This document shows positions 34,572-43,898 of a stretch of 58,250 nucleotides of DNA, piece by piece; positions within the stretch are counted from its first letter, which is position 1; every line of letters begins with the position of its first letter. Position numbers and translations under genes: made by a program. Under the pieces are notes generated by a model, which made no database searches, was not told the DNA's origin, and was given only the letters and a program-made list of their open reading frames with translations. The DNA is from Rhodospirillaceae bacterium. Lineage in GTDB: Bacteria > Pseudomonadota > Alphaproteobacteria > DSM-16000 > Inquilinaceae. The stretch covers positions 1 through 58,250 of the forward strand of contig JACKIG010000024.1 of NCBI GenBank assembly GCA_020638595.1. The letters are read 5' to 3'.

Positions 34572-35942
34572 ATGACCGTCCTGCTGACAGAAGAAGACCT
34601 GAAGGCCGCCGTCGATGTGGGAGACATCGACACCGTGCTGGTGTGCTTTGCCGACATGTTCGGGCGGCTGATCGGCAAGCGCTTCCACGCCCGCTTCTTC
34701 GTCGACAGCGGTTTCGGCGATACGCATGCCTGCGACTACCTGATGGCCAACGACATCGATATGGAACCGGTGCCGGGCTATGAGGTCGCCAACTGGGCGA
34801 AGGGCTACGGCGATTTCGTCATGCGGCCCGACCTTTCGACCCTGCGGCGCATCCCCTGGCTGGACGGCACGGCGCTGGTGCTGTGCGACCTGCTGGACCA
34901 TCACAGCCACGAACCGTTGCCGCACTGCCCGCGCGGCATCCTGAAGGCGCAGATCGCGCGGCTGGAGGCCATGGGCCTGACCGCCTTCATGGCGTCGGAG
35001 CTGGAATTCTACCTGTTCGCGGAGGACTACCGCGCCGTCCGCGACAAGCACTATCGCGGCATGACCACCGCCGGCTATTACATCGAGGACTACCACATCT
35101 TCCAGACCACCAAGGAAGAGCCGGTGCTGCGCGCCATGCGCAACGGGTTGCAGGGCGCCGGCATCCCGGTGGAGAATTCCAAGGGCGAATGGGGCCCGGG
35201 CCAGGAAGAGCTGAACGTCCGCTATGCCGACGCCCTGACCATGGCCGACCGCCATGTGATCATGAAGAACGGCATGAAGGAGATCGCCCACCAGCACGGG
35301 CAATCCATCACCTTCATGGCCAAGTGGGACTACCAGCTGGCCGGAAGCTCGTGCCATGTGCACATGTCGCTGTGGGACAAGGCGGCCGAACGGGCGCTGT
35401 TCTACGACCACGACGGTGAATACGGCATGTCGGCGATGATGCGCCAGTTCATGGCCGGGCAGCTGGCCTATGCCCGCGACGTCACCTATTTCCTGGCGCC
35501 GTTCATCAATTCCTACAAGCGCTTCCAGGTCGGCACGTTTGCCCCCACCCGCATCGTCTGGTCGCGCGACAACCGCACGGCGGGTTTCCGCCTGTGCGGC
35601 GAGCATTCCAAGGCGATCCGCACCGAATGCCGCATCGGCGGGGCCGACCTGAACCCGCATCTGGCCTTCGCCGCCCTCTTGGCCGCCGGCATCAAGGGCA
35701 TCGAGGATGGGCTGGAGCTGCCGCCGCCCCATGTCGGCGATGCCTATCTGGGCCGGCGCCTGCCGGAAATCCCGAAGACCCTGCGCGACGCCACCGCGGC
35801 GCTGCGGCGTTCGAAGATGCTGCGCCAGGCCTTCGGCGACACCGCCATCGACCACTACGTCCATACCGCGGAGTGGGAACAGTTCGAATACGACCGTCGC
35901 ATCACCGATTGGGAGCTGATGCGCGGGTTCGAGCGATCATGA
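34572..35942 (+). CDS. Glutamine-synthetase-family ligase (probable gamma-glutamyl-amine synthetase)
   Basis: This 456-residue protein has the glutamine synthetase fold: ASELEFYLF, ENSKGEWGPGQEELNVRY, GSSCHVHMSLWD and TRIVWSRDNRTAGFRL are active-site blocks. Sequence style matches the PuuA/GlnA3-4/IpuC-like groups that ligate L-glutamate to amines (putrescine, ethanolamine, isopropylamine) rather than ammonia. The ATG at 34572 has GGGAGAG upstream and lies 26 bases after the regulator. With the aldehyde and alcohol dehydrogenases that follow, it suggests the first step of amine or amino-alcohol breakdown. The exact amine is unknown. Confidence 0.88.
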   Translation: MTVLLTEEDLKAAVDVGDIDTVLVCFADMFGRLIGKRFHARFFVDSGFGDTHACDYLMANDIDMEPVPGYEVANWAKGYGDFVMRPDLSTLRRIPWLDGTALVLCDLLDHHSHEPLPHCPRGILKAQIARLEAMGLTAFMASELEFYLFAEDYRAVRDKHYRGMTTAGYYIEDYHIFQTTKEEPVLRAMRNGLQGAGIPVENSKGEWGPGQEELNVRYADALTMADRHVIMKNGMKEIAHQHGQSITFMAKWDYQLAGSSCHVHMSLWDKAAERALFYDHDGEYGMSAMMRQFMAGQLAYARDVTYFLAPFINSYKRFQVGTFAPTRIVWSRDNRTAGFRLCGEHSKAIRTECRIGGADLNPHLAFAALLAAGIKGIEDGLELPPPHVGDAYLGRRLPEIPKTLRDATAALRRSKMLRQAFGDTAIDHYVHTAEWEQFEYDRRITDWELMRGFERS

Positions 35943-35955
35943 ACGGAGGGATTGC

Positions 35956-37347
35956 ATGACCGCAGTGATCCGCTGCCTGTCGCCCATCGACGGCAGCGTG
36001 TGTGCCGAGCGCGAAGCCGCCTCGCCGGAATGCGTCACGGCCGCGCTGGCCTCGGCGCGCCTGGCCCAGGCCGCCTGGGCGGAAACATCGCTGGACGAGC
36101 GGGCGCGCCTGTGCACCGCCTTCGTCGACGCCATGCTGGCGATGAAGGCCGACATCGTGCCGGAACTGGCGCGCCAGATGGGCCGCCCGGTGCGCTATGG
36201 CGGCGGCGAGCTGGGCGGCTTCGAGGAGCGCGCGCGCCACATGATCGCCATCGCTGCCGAGGCGCTGGCCCCGGTGGTGCCGGCCGCCAAGCCCGGCTTC
36301 CAGCGGATGATCAAGCGCACGCCGCTGGGCGTCGTCATGGTGATCGCGCCCTGGAACTATCCGTTCCTGACGGCCGTCAACTCCGTCGTGCCGGCGCTGA
36401 TGGCCGGCAATGCGGTGATCCTGAAGCACGCCGCCCAGACGCTGCTGGTGGGCGAGCGCTTCCAGATGGCGGCCGATGCCGCCGGCCTGCCCGATGGCCT
36501 GTTCCGCACCCTGGTGCTGACGCATGAGGCGACGGCGAAGATCCTGGGCTCACGCTCGGTCGATCAGGTCAACTTTACCGGATCCGTCGCCGCCGGTGCC
36601 GCCATCGAGCAGGCGGCCGCCGGCACCTTCATCGGCGTGGGGCTGGAGCTGGGGGGCAAGGACCCCGGCTATGTCCGCGCCGATGCCGATCTGCCCTTCG
36701 CGGTAGAGAACCTGGTCGACGGCGCCTTCTTCAATTCCGGCCAGAGCTGCTGCGGCATCGAGCGCATCTATGTCCATGCCGACCTCTATGACGAGTTCGT
36801 CGACAAGTTCGTCGCGCTGACCCGCACCTATGTACTGGGCGACCCGCTGGACCCGGCGACGACCCTGGGGCCGATGGTCCGTCCCGCCGCGGCGGATTTC
36901 GTGCGCGGCCAGATCGCGGAGGCGGTCGCCGCCGGCGCCCGTTCGCTGGTCGACCCGGCGGAGTTCCCGCGCGACGCCGCGGGGTCGGCCTACATGGCGC
37001 CGCAGGTGCTGGTCGGTGTCGACCATTCCATGCGGGTGATGATGGAAGAGAGCTTCGGCCCCGTCATCGGCATCATGAAGGTCGTGGGCGACGACGAGGC
37101 GCTGGCGCTGATGAACGACAGCCCCTATGGCCTGACCGCCTCGGTGTGGACGCGCGACGCCGTCGCCGCCGAGGCGCTGGGCGACCGCATCGCCACCGGC
37201 ACGGTGTTCATGAACCGCTGCGACTATCTCGACCCGGCGCTCACCTGGACCGGTGTGAAGGACACCGGCCGCGGCGCCACCCTGTCGCGTGTCGGCTACG
37301 AAACGCTGACGCGCCCCAAATCCTTCCACCTGCGCCTCGGCGCGTGA
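35956..37347 (+). CDS. Aldehyde dehydrogenase-family enzyme
   Basis: This 463-residue NAD(P)-dependent enzyme has all core features: APWNYPF at 131-137, NFTGS at 206-210, the general base Glu231 in LELGGKDP and the nucleophile Cys265 in NSGQSCC. The C-terminal part retains MEESFGPV and SPYGLTASVW. It is slightly short for the family (about 480-500). GGAGGG lies upstream of the ATG at 35956, 13 bases after the ligase. In context it probably oxidises a gamma-glutamylated amino aldehyde to its acid. Confidence 0.92.
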   Translation: MTAVIRCLSPIDGSVCAEREAASPECVTAALASARLAQAAWAETSLDERARLCTAFVDAMLAMKADIVPELARQMGRPVRYGGGELGGFEERARHMIAIAAEALAPVVPAAKPGFQRMIKRTPLGVVMVIAPWNYPFLTAVNSVVPALMAGNAVILKHAAQTLLVGERFQMAADAAGLPDGLFRTLVLTHEATAKILGSRSVDQVNFTGSVAAGAAIEQAAAGTFIGVGLELGGKDPGYVRADADLPFAVENLVDGAFFNSGQSCCGIERIYVHADLYDEFVDKFVALTRTYVLGDPLDPATTLGPMVRPAAADFVRGQIAEAVAAGARSLVDPAEFPRDAAGSAYMAPQVLVGVDHSMRVMMEESFGPVIGIMKVVGDDEALALMNDSPYGLTASVWTRDAVAAEALGDRIATGTVFMNRCDYLDPALTWTGVKDTGRGATLSRVGYETLTRPKSFHLRLGA

Positions 37348-37363
37348 ACCCGCAGGGCATCCC

Positions 37364-38518
37364 ATGTCCACTTCCCCCACTGCCAACTGGAGCTACCCCA
37401 CCGCCATCCGCTTCGGCGCCGGCCGCATCAAGGAACTGGCCCAGGCCTGCCGCAGCGCCGGCATCGGCCGGCCGCTGTTCGTCACCGATGCCGGGGTCGC
37501 CGCGTTGCCGATGACCGCCGCCGCGATGGAGGTCTGCCGTGCCGACGGCCTGGACTGCGGGCTGTTCGCGGATGTCCGCCCCAATCCGGTCGCGGCCGAT
37601 ATCGAGGCGGGCCTGAAGGTCTACCGCGACGGCGGCCATGACGGCGTCGTCGCCTTCGGCGGCGGCTCGGACCTGGACGCCGGCAAGGTCATCGCCTTCA
37701 TGTCCGGCCAGACCCGGCCGATGTGGGATTTCGAGGATATCGGCGATTGGTGGACGCGCGCCGACCCCGACGGCATCGCCCCGATCGTCGCCGTGCCGAC
37801 CACCGCCGGCACCGGCTCGGAAGTCGGGCGCGCCGGCGTGGTCATCAACGAAGAGACGCATACCAAGAAGATCATCTTCCATCCGAAGATGCTTCCCGCC
37901 GTCGTGATCTGCGATCCGGAACTGACGGTGGGCCTGCCGCCCAAGATCACCGCCGGAACCGGCATGGATGCCTTCGCCCACTGCCTGGAGGCCTATTGCG
38001 CCCCCACCTATCACCCGATGTCGGAAGGCATCGCGGTTGAGGGCATGCGGCTGGTGAAGGAATACCTGCCCCGCGCCTGCCGCGACGGCACGGATATCGA
38101 GGCGCGCGCCCATATGATGAGTGCCGCCGCCATGGGGGCCGTCGCCTTCCAGAAGGGCCTGGGCGGCATCCATGCGATCTCGCACCCGATCGGCGCGCTG
38201 TACGACACCCATCACGGCATGACCAATGCCGTGGTCATGCCGGCGGTGCTGCGCTTCAACGCCGCGGTGATCGAGACCAAGATCTCGCGCCTGGCCGGCT
38301 GGCTGGGCCTGGCGCCGGCCACCTTCGACGGCTTCCTGCAATTCGTCGTCGACCTGCGCCACAAGGTCGGTGTGCCCGGCGGCCTGCGAGAACTGGGCGT
38401 CGACGATGTGCGGTTCGACGAGATGGCGGAGATGGCCGCCGTCGACCCGACCGCCGGGGGCAACCCCATACCGATCACCCCGCAGGTGGCACGCCAGCTG
38501 CTGGACGCCGCATACTGA
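37364..38518 (+). CDS. Iron-containing (group III) alcohol dehydrogenase
   Basis: This 384-residue enzyme shows the nucleotide motif GGGSDLDAGK at 99-108 and PTTAGTGSEV at 145-154. Metal ligands, by comparison with FucO, are Asp202 and His206 in GMDAFAHCLEAY, His270 in GGIHAISH and His284 in THHGMTNAV. It interconverts a primary alcohol and aldehyde with NAD(P). It starts 16 bases after the aldehyde dehydrogenase and ends the operon. The pair would oxidise a glutamylated amino alcohol to an acid in two steps. Confidence 0.92.
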   Translation: MSTSPTANWSYPTAIRFGAGRIKELAQACRSAGIGRPLFVTDAGVAALPMTAAAMEVCRADGLDCGLFADVRPNPVAADIEAGLKVYRDGGHDGVVAFGGGSDLDAGKVIAFMSGQTRPMWDFEDIGDWWTRADPDGIAPIVAVPTTAGTGSEVGRAGVVINEETHTKKIIFHPKMLPAVVICDPELTVGLPPKITAGTGMDAFAHCLEAYCAPTYHPMSEGIAVEGMRLVKEYLPRACRDGTDIEARAHMMSAAAMGAVAFQKGLGGIHAISHPIGALYDTHHGMTNAVVMPAVLRFNAAVIETKISRLAGWLGLAPATFDGFLQFVVDLRHKVGVPGGLRELGVDDVRFDEMAEMAAVDPTAGGNPIPITPQVARQLLDAAY

Positions 38519-38595
38519 CACCGGTTCGCCGCTGCCGCGCCATATTGCCGGGCTATCCACGCCCGGCACTGTGGCGACCTGCGAGGAGGACTGGC

Positions 38596-39054
38596 GTGCG
38601 GCGGACTTGGACATTGGCGGCGGGGCTGCTGGCCCTGTCATCCGGCGCGGCGATGGCTGACCCGGATATCGTCGGGCACTGGCAGACCACCTGGGACCAG
38701 CCGGTGGTGGTCGAACTGGCAGCGTGCGACGACGCCGTCTGCGGCCGGCTGGTCGGCCTGCCCGATCCCGCAGCGGTCGATGTCCGCAACCCCGACCCCG
38801 GGCTGGCGGGCCGCCCGCTGTGCCGCCTTCAGGTGCTGCAGGTCAGCGAACTGGGCGGCCAGTGGACGGGCCGCTTCTACAACCCCGAAGACGGCACCGA
38901 CTACAGCGTGTCCGTGCACATCGATGACCAGGGCCGGCTGGAGGTCTGGGGGTCGACCGGGCCGATCCTGCTCGCCCGCATCATCCCGCTGATGATGGCG
39001 TGGTCGCCGGTGCCGCCGCCCGACGAGCCCTGCGCCGCCGCCCCGGTGTCCTGA
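38596..39054 (+). CDS. Exported DUF2147-domain protein
   Basis: This 152-residue protein starts at a GTG at 38596 with GAGGAGG upstream. It has a signal peptide ending AAMA and then the DUF2147 pattern DIVGHWQTTW, VVELAACDDAVCGRLVGL and GRFYNPEDGTDYSVSV, GRLEVWG. The family is periplasmic and uncharacterised; two conserved Cys residues flank the first beta-hairpin. Its last 74 bases overlap the 3' end of the convergent DUF2306 gene. Confidence 0.8.
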   Translation: MRRTWTLAAGLLALSSGAAMADPDIVGHWQTTWDQPVVVELAACDDAVCGRLVGLPDPAAVDVRNPDPGLAGRPLCRLQVLQVSELGGQWTGRFYNPEDGTDYSVSVHIDDQGRLEVWGSTGPILLARIIPLMMAWSPVPPPDEPCAAAPVS

Positions 39055-39637
39055 TCCACCACTCCGCCACCACCAGGTTGGGCAGCCAGCAGGCCCAGGC
39101 GATCGCCTGATAGGCGGTGTCGAAGTCCAGGCGCAGCATCACCGCCGCGGTCAGCTCCAGCCGCAGCGTCACCGCGGCGAAGGTCAGTGCTGTGCTGCGC
39201 AGCATCCAGGCGCGGTGCCGGTCTAAATCGCCGGCCCGCGCCGCCTGGAAGCCCATCGTCGTTGTCGTCAGCCAGATCACTGCCAGCGCGGCGAACCCCG
39301 CTGCCGCCACCGGTCCGTAGGCGGTGCCGAAGGCGATGCGCAGGCCCGCCACCCCGCCGATCAGGCAGGCGGTGACATAGACCCGTCCCATCCAGCGGTG
39401 CAGCCGCGGCCGGCGCCGGCGCAACCCCGCCCAGACCTGCCAGGGCGCACACAGCAGCGCCACGCCGCCGGCCGTCGTGTGGGCCACGAAGGCGATCGGA
39501 TGCGCCTGGAAGTTGGACCGCAGTCCCGCCGGAAACAGCCGCGGGTCGCCCTCGACATAGCGCAGGGCATAGAGGCCGATCGCCAGTGCCAGGGCGGTGG
39601 CGGTCAGCCAGGCGAGCGTGCGCAATGTCGCGGCCAT
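38981..39637 (-). CDS. DUF2306-type membrane protein
   Basis: This 218-residue membrane protein has seven or so hydrophobic segments. The DUF2306 hallmarks are visible: a His in a helix (HPIAFVAHTTAGGVALL), RPRLHRWMGRVYV after the third segment and RHRAWMLRSTAL. The conserved His/Arg residues may be redox or haem related, but function is unknown. The ATG at 39637 starts just before TM1. Its 3' end overlaps the convergent DUF2147 gene by 74 bases, and its start is divergent from the first RTX gene. Confidence 0.8.
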   Translation of the reverse strand: MAATLRTLAWLTATALALAIGLYALRYVEGDPRLFPAGLRSNFQAHPIAFVAHTTAGGVALLCAPWQVWAGLRRRRPRLHRWMGRVYVTACLIGGVAGLRIAFGTAYGPVAAAGFAALAVIWLTTTTMGFQAARAGDLDRHRAWMLRSTALTFAAVTLRLELTAAVMLRLDFDTAYQAIAWACWLPNLVVAEWWIRTPGRRRRARRAAAPATTPSSAG

Positions 39638-39818
39638 GTCCTGTCCGTCTCTGCCTGTCCGTCCCGACTCACGTCCCGCAGCAGGGATCATCCACTGCCG
39701 ACCGGTCCGCGACTGTCGCTTCAAATCGGGGCAACCCTATGACGGCCGTCACATGCATGGAAACCGAGATCTGTTAACCAGTTCACACTTGCATGCATTC
39801 GTTCGAAAGGATTGAACG

Positions 39819-41498
39819 ATGGCGCAAATAATCGTCGACAACGGTGTCCCTTTTGATTTTGCGGATTCCGCATTTCTGCTGATCGATATCGTGCTGACCG
39901 CCGAGGACGGCAGCTTCATCTACCAGACGGCTGACGGTATTACGGTCCAGATTTGGGGTTCCGGCTTCACCTATGGCGATGACGGCCTGCCGATCGGCGG
40001 CGACCCCTCCGTCATCACCATCCATGACGCCCTCGGCAACGAGATCGCCAGTGTCACGCTGGTGACTGCCGATCTGGGCGACCTGCTGGCCAACGGCGGC
40101 GCCGATTTCTGGCAGGTCCTGTTCGCCGGCGACGACACCATCTTCGCCCATAAGGGCGACGACACGCTGATGGGCTACGACGGCGACGACCATCTCTACG
40201 GCGACGGCGGTGCCGACCATCTGTTCGGCGGGCAGGGCAACGATGTGATCGACGGTGGCACCGGCAACGACGTCATCGATGCCGGTGCGGACGACGACAC
40301 CATCATCTTCCACCCCGGCCAGGGCAACGACACCATCGACGGCGGGTCCGGTTTCGATACCGTCGTCCACCAGGGACTGAACAGCGAGTGGCCGGACATC
40401 ATCGAGGTCTCGGCCACCGGCCGCCGCGACACGCAGGTGCTGCTGGAAGTCGGGTCGTTCAAGAACACCCGCCAGCCCGACGAGCCGCCGCAGAGCGAGG
40501 CGACGCTGGACAATGTCGAGCGGCTGGAGATCTACGGCCGGAAGGGTGACGATCAACTGCATGTCCACGACCTCGCCAACACCGATCTCGCCGACGGCCG
40601 CATCTTCTATGACGGCGGACTGGGCGACGACGACCTGAACGCCCAAGGCACCGCGACCGACATCACCTATCTCTGGCACTTCATCGGCAACGGCGATCCC
40701 GGTGGCGGCGACGTCCATTTCGGTGCCGGCGACGGGGATCTCTTCCATCTGCTGGTCGAAGACATTGCGGCGGCCAAAGACGATCCGATGGGCAAAGGCG
40801 AGGTTGCCGACCTGACGATCACCCTTCAGGCCGGTGCCGCCGGCGTCGACATCTGGGAAGGCAAATCCGGCTTCGGCGTCAGCCCCGACATCAGCCTCTG
40901 GGATGCGGAGGAAATCGTCTTCGACTTCGCCGACGGCGACGACAGCGTTGCCATCGACGAGGATCTCAGTGCCGTCTATGCGGGCGACATCGTCATCGAT
41001 TACGGCGCCGGCGAGGGCATTCTGGTGGTCGTCGGCCACCAGGGCGACATCGTCGCCACCGGCGGCGACACCCACAACGACTTCACCTCCGGCGACGGCG
41101 ACGACACCCTGACCGGCGGCGCCGGTTCCGACTACATCGCCGGCGGCGGCGGCGCGGACACCATCGTCGGCGGCGACGGCATCGAGGACGAGCTGTTCGG
41201 CGGCGACGGCGACGACGTCATCGAAGGCGGCGCCGGCTATGACGAGATGGAGGGCGGCACCGGCGCCGACACCTTCGTCTTCCAGGCGGGCTTCGATATC
41301 GACGTCATCTTCGATTTCGAAGCCGGTCCCGTCGGCGGCGACGTGCTCGATTTCACCGCGCTGGGCATCACCTTCGGCGATCTGGCGATCTCGGCGTTCA
41401 ACGGCACCGATACCGAGATCGTCACGCCCGACGGTGACACCCTCTACCTGGCCGGCGTTCTGCCGGCCGAGCTGGATGCCGGCGACTTCCTGTTCTGA
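39819..41498 (+). CDS. RTX calcium-binding protein with distinct N-terminal domain (copy 1)
   Basis: This 559-residue acidic protein has no signal peptide. Residues 1-110 form a domain shared with the next gene (SAFLLIDIVLTA, IWGSGFTYGDDGLP, LANGGADFWQVLFAGDD). An RTX block of GGxGxD nonapeptides at about 112-182 and another at about 425-490 would fold as Ca-bound beta-rolls. The C-terminus (LDFTALGITFGDL, LDAGDFLF) resembles type I secretion signals. It is probably secreted by an ABC exporter encoded elsewhere. The AAAGGA site precedes the ATG at 39819. A surface, matrix or enzyme role cannot be chosen; no catalytic motif is seen. Confidence 0.85.
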   Translation: MAQIIVDNGVPFDFADSAFLLIDIVLTAEDGSFIYQTADGITVQIWGSGFTYGDDGLPIGGDPSVITIHDALGNEIASVTLVTADLGDLLANGGADFWQVLFAGDDTIFAHKGDDTLMGYDGDDHLYGDGGADHLFGGQGNDVIDGGTGNDVIDAGADDDTIIFHPGQGNDTIDGGSGFDTVVHQGLNSEWPDIIEVSATGRRDTQVLLEVGSFKNTRQPDEPPQSEATLDNVERLEIYGRKGDDQLHVHDLANTDLADGRIFYDGGLGDDDLNAQGTATDITYLWHFIGNGDPGGGDVHFGAGDGDLFHLLVEDIAAAKDDPMGKGEVADLTITLQAGAAGVDIWEGKSGFGVSPDISLWDAEEIVFDFADGDDSVAIDEDLSAVYAGDIVIDYGAGEGILVVVGHQGDIVATGGDTHNDFTSGDGDDTLTGGAGSDYIAGGGGADTIVGGDGIEDELFGGDGDDVIEGGAGYDEMEGGTGADTFVFQAGFDIDVIFDFEAGPVGGDVLDFTALGITFGDLAISAFNGTDTEIVTPDGDTLYLAGVLPAELDAGDFLF

Positions 41499-41563
41499 CA
41501 GCCCACCGGCAGCACGCGCGCAGCAATCCGCTCCCCGCACTTCCGACGTGAAAGGACCGGCCG

Positions 41564-43153
41564 ATGACGCAGATGATCGCCAGCAACGGCTTCCCGCTCG
41601 ACGTCTTCGATCCGGCATTTCTGCTGATCGATACGGTGATCACCGCCGGGGCCTCCGGCTTCGTTTACGAGACCTCGGCCGGCACCACCGTGTCGATCTG
41701 GGGCTCCGGCTTCAGCTATGACGGCACCGGCCAGCCGACGGGCGGCGACGTCTCGGTGATCACCATCCACGACAGCTTGGGCAACGAGGTGGCCAGCTTT
41801 ACGCTGGCGGCCGTCGACCTGGCCGACCTGCTGGCCAACGGCGGCAGCGATTTCTGGGAGGTGCTGTTCGCCGGCGACGACGCGATCTTCGCCCATGACG
41901 GCGACGACACGCTGTCGGGCTTCGACGGCAACGACCGCCTCTACGGCAAGGGCGGCCATGACACGCTGCTGGGCGGTCAGGGCGAGGATGTCATCGACGG
42001 CGGCACCGGCGACGACATCATCGATGCCGGCGCCGATGATGACCTGATCATCGTCCATGCCGGCCAGGGCAACGACACCATCGACGGCGGCAGCGGCTTC
42101 GACACGGTGGCCCACCACGGGTTTGATAGCTCCTCCACGGGCGATGTCATCACCGTCGGCGCCACCCGGGGCCGCGACCCGTCGGTGAGCCTGGGCATGG
42201 GCGCAGCACGCGACGGCAAGGGCGGCAAGGGCGACGGGCTGCCGCATACGCAAGCGACGCTGGACAATGTCGAGCGCCTGGAGATCAACGGCAACGACGG
42301 CGACGACGCGCTGCATGTCTTCGACATCTCCAGCACCGATCTCGGCGCCGGGCAGATCGTCTTCGACGGCGGGCTGGGGACGGACGACGTGCACGCCGCG
42401 TTCGCCACCACCAGCATCGAGTACATCTGGCGGTTCGCTGGCGACGGCCATCCGGGCGACGGCACCGTCGACTTCGGCAGCGGTTTCGACCGGTTCACCG
42501 TCATCGTCGAGGACGACGGCAAGGACATGGACCTCACCCTCTCCGCCGGCGGCGGGGTCGTCGAGGTGTCCGAAGGCCTGTTCGGCGGCAAGTCCACCGG
42601 CACCGTGACGATGACGGGGGTCGACGGGATGTCCTTCGAGCTTGCCGGCGGCGACGACAGCGTCGTCATCAACGGCGATCTCGGCGGCGAATTCTCCGGC
42701 GGCATGGCCATTCTGTTCGGTGGCGGCCAGAACACCCTGACGGCCACGGACCACACGGGCAGCATCAACGTCAGCGGCGGTGACGGCACCAACATCTTCC
42801 AGACCGGCAGCGGCGCGGATCTGTTGTCGGGTGGCGCTGCGAACGACCATCTGTCCGCCGGCGACGGCAATGACTGGTTGTTGGGTCATGGCGGTGACGA
42901 CGTGATGAACGGCGGTAGCGGCGCCGACCGGTTCATCTTCGAGGCCGGCTCCGGCCACGACACCATCGAGGATTTCGAGGCCGGACCCGGCGGTGGCGAC
43001 GTGCTGGACTTCTCCACCCTCGGGATCACCATCGGCGATCTCGTGATCACCCAGATCGCCGGCGACACCCAGATCGCGACGCCGGACGGCGACACCATCC
43101 TCCTGCAAGGCGTGCTGCCCGGACAACTGGACAGCGGCGACTTCCTGTTCTGA
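41564..43153 (+). CDS. RTX calcium-binding protein with distinct N-terminal domain (copy 2)
   Basis: This 529-residue paralogue lies 65 bases downstream of copy 1 and has the same plan. The N-terminal domain (DPAFLLIDTVITA, TVSIWGSGFSYDGTGQP, LANGGSDFWEVLFAGDD) is followed by an RTX block, a middle beta-rich region, a second RTX block near 415-465 and the same tail (LDFSTLGITIGDL, LDSGDFLF). The central region differs most from copy 1, with an inserted Gly/Lys stretch DGKGGKGDG. It ends at a hairpin. It is probably co-transcribed and co-secreted with copy 1. Confidence 0.85.
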   Translation: MTQMIASNGFPLDVFDPAFLLIDTVITAGASGFVYETSAGTTVSIWGSGFSYDGTGQPTGGDVSVITIHDSLGNEVASFTLAAVDLADLLANGGSDFWEVLFAGDDAIFAHDGDDTLSGFDGNDRLYGKGGHDTLLGGQGEDVIDGGTGDDIIDAGADDDLIIVHAGQGNDTIDGGSGFDTVAHHGFDSSSTGDVITVGATRGRDPSVSLGMGAARDGKGGKGDGLPHTQATLDNVERLEINGNDGDDALHVFDISSTDLGAGQIVFDGGLGTDDVHAAFATTSIEYIWRFAGDGHPGDGTVDFGSGFDRFTVIVEDDGKDMDLTLSAGGGVVEVSEGLFGGKSTGTVTMTGVDGMSFELAGGDDSVVINGDLGGEFSGGMAILFGGGQNTLTATDHTGSINVSGGDGTNIFQTGSGADLLSGGAANDHLSAGDGNDWLLGHGGDDVMNGGSGADRFIFEAGSGHDTIEDFEAGPGGGDVLDFSTLGITIGDLVITQIAGDTQIATPDGDTILLQGVLPGQLDSGDFLF

Positions 43154-43174
43154 CGCCCGCGACCGCAAACGGTA

Positions 43175-43202
43175 AACGAGGGGCGCGAGCCGGCCCCTCG
43201 TT
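43175..43202. terminator. Hairpin between the convergent RTX and hypothetical genes
   Basis: A perfect 10-bp stem (AACGAGGGGC / GCCCCTCGTT) with an 8-base loop lies 22 bases after the RTX stop and 25 bases before the convergent gene's stop. The T-content after it is low. Confidence 0.55.
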
Positions 43203-43226
43203 CCTCCTCATCCGCGGTGACAATCC

Positions 43227-43898
43227 TTACCGCCGCACTTCCCAGAACAGGCCGTAGAGGGCGCCGTTGGCGGCATGCTCGGTGTAGAAGTCGTAGTAGA
43301 TGCCCTGGTGCTCGTGCTGTGGCCGGTCGGCCAGCGCACCGACGCGGCGCAGCTCGACCGTCTGGTTGGCGATGCCCAGCGGCACATGGTCCGGGCCGAT
43401 GGTGTCGTGCACGGCCTGGGCCGCCTGCTGGCCGGCCAGCGCCACGCCGACCCCGGCGACGGCGCCGGTGCCGCCGGTGCCGACGGCGATCAGCGCGCCG
43501 GACACGGCTGTCGTCACCTGGACGAAGCCGCGCATGAAATCGGCCAGGCCGGTGTGATACTCATAGACATGGGCCTGCAGCACGATGCTCTGCGCCGGGC
43601 CGCGCCAGACCGTCTGGTCCAGGCGCAGGATGTCGCCGGCATTCAGGCCTTCCCAGGGCCGGTTCTCGCCCGGCGCGAACACCGGCTGGGTGACGTTGCC
43701 GTTCTCTTCCACCACATAGGCGATGACGAAGGCGTCGTCGTCGTGCCCGCGCGGGCCTTCCTGCACCACCTGCACGCCGGTGAGGTGGAGGGAGTAGAAA
43801 TCCTGCGCATGGGCCGACGTGGTCGAATAGGCGAGGCTGGCGGCGGCGGTGAAGGCGGCGGCGGTTCCGAAGCCGATGGCGGTGAGGATGGACTTCAT
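43227..43898 (-). CDS. Exported protein of unknown function
   Basis: This 223-residue protein has a signal peptide (MKSILTAIGFGTAAAF to SAHAQ). The mature part has a beta-rich half (YSLHLTGVQVVQEG, DDDAFVIAYVVEENGNVTQP, AGDILRLDQTVWRG) and a Gly/Ala-rich hydrophobic stretch near 135-160 (VTTAVSGALIAVGTGGTGAV). The GGGAG site upstream supports the ATG at 43898. No family is recognised. It is convergent with the RTX pair and divergent from thiC, so its context gives no functional clue. Confidence 0.7.
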   Translation of the reverse strand: MKSILTAIGFGTAAAFTAAASLAYSTTSAHAQDFYSLHLTGVQVVQEGPRGHDDDAFVIAYVVEENGNVTQPVFAPGENRPWEGLNAGDILRLDQTVWRGPAQSIVLQAHVYEYHTGLADFMRGFVQVTTAVSGALIAVGTGGTGAVAGVGVALAGQQAAQAVHDTIGPDHVPLGIANQTVELRRVGALADRPQHEHQGIYYDFYTEHAANGALYGLFWEVRR

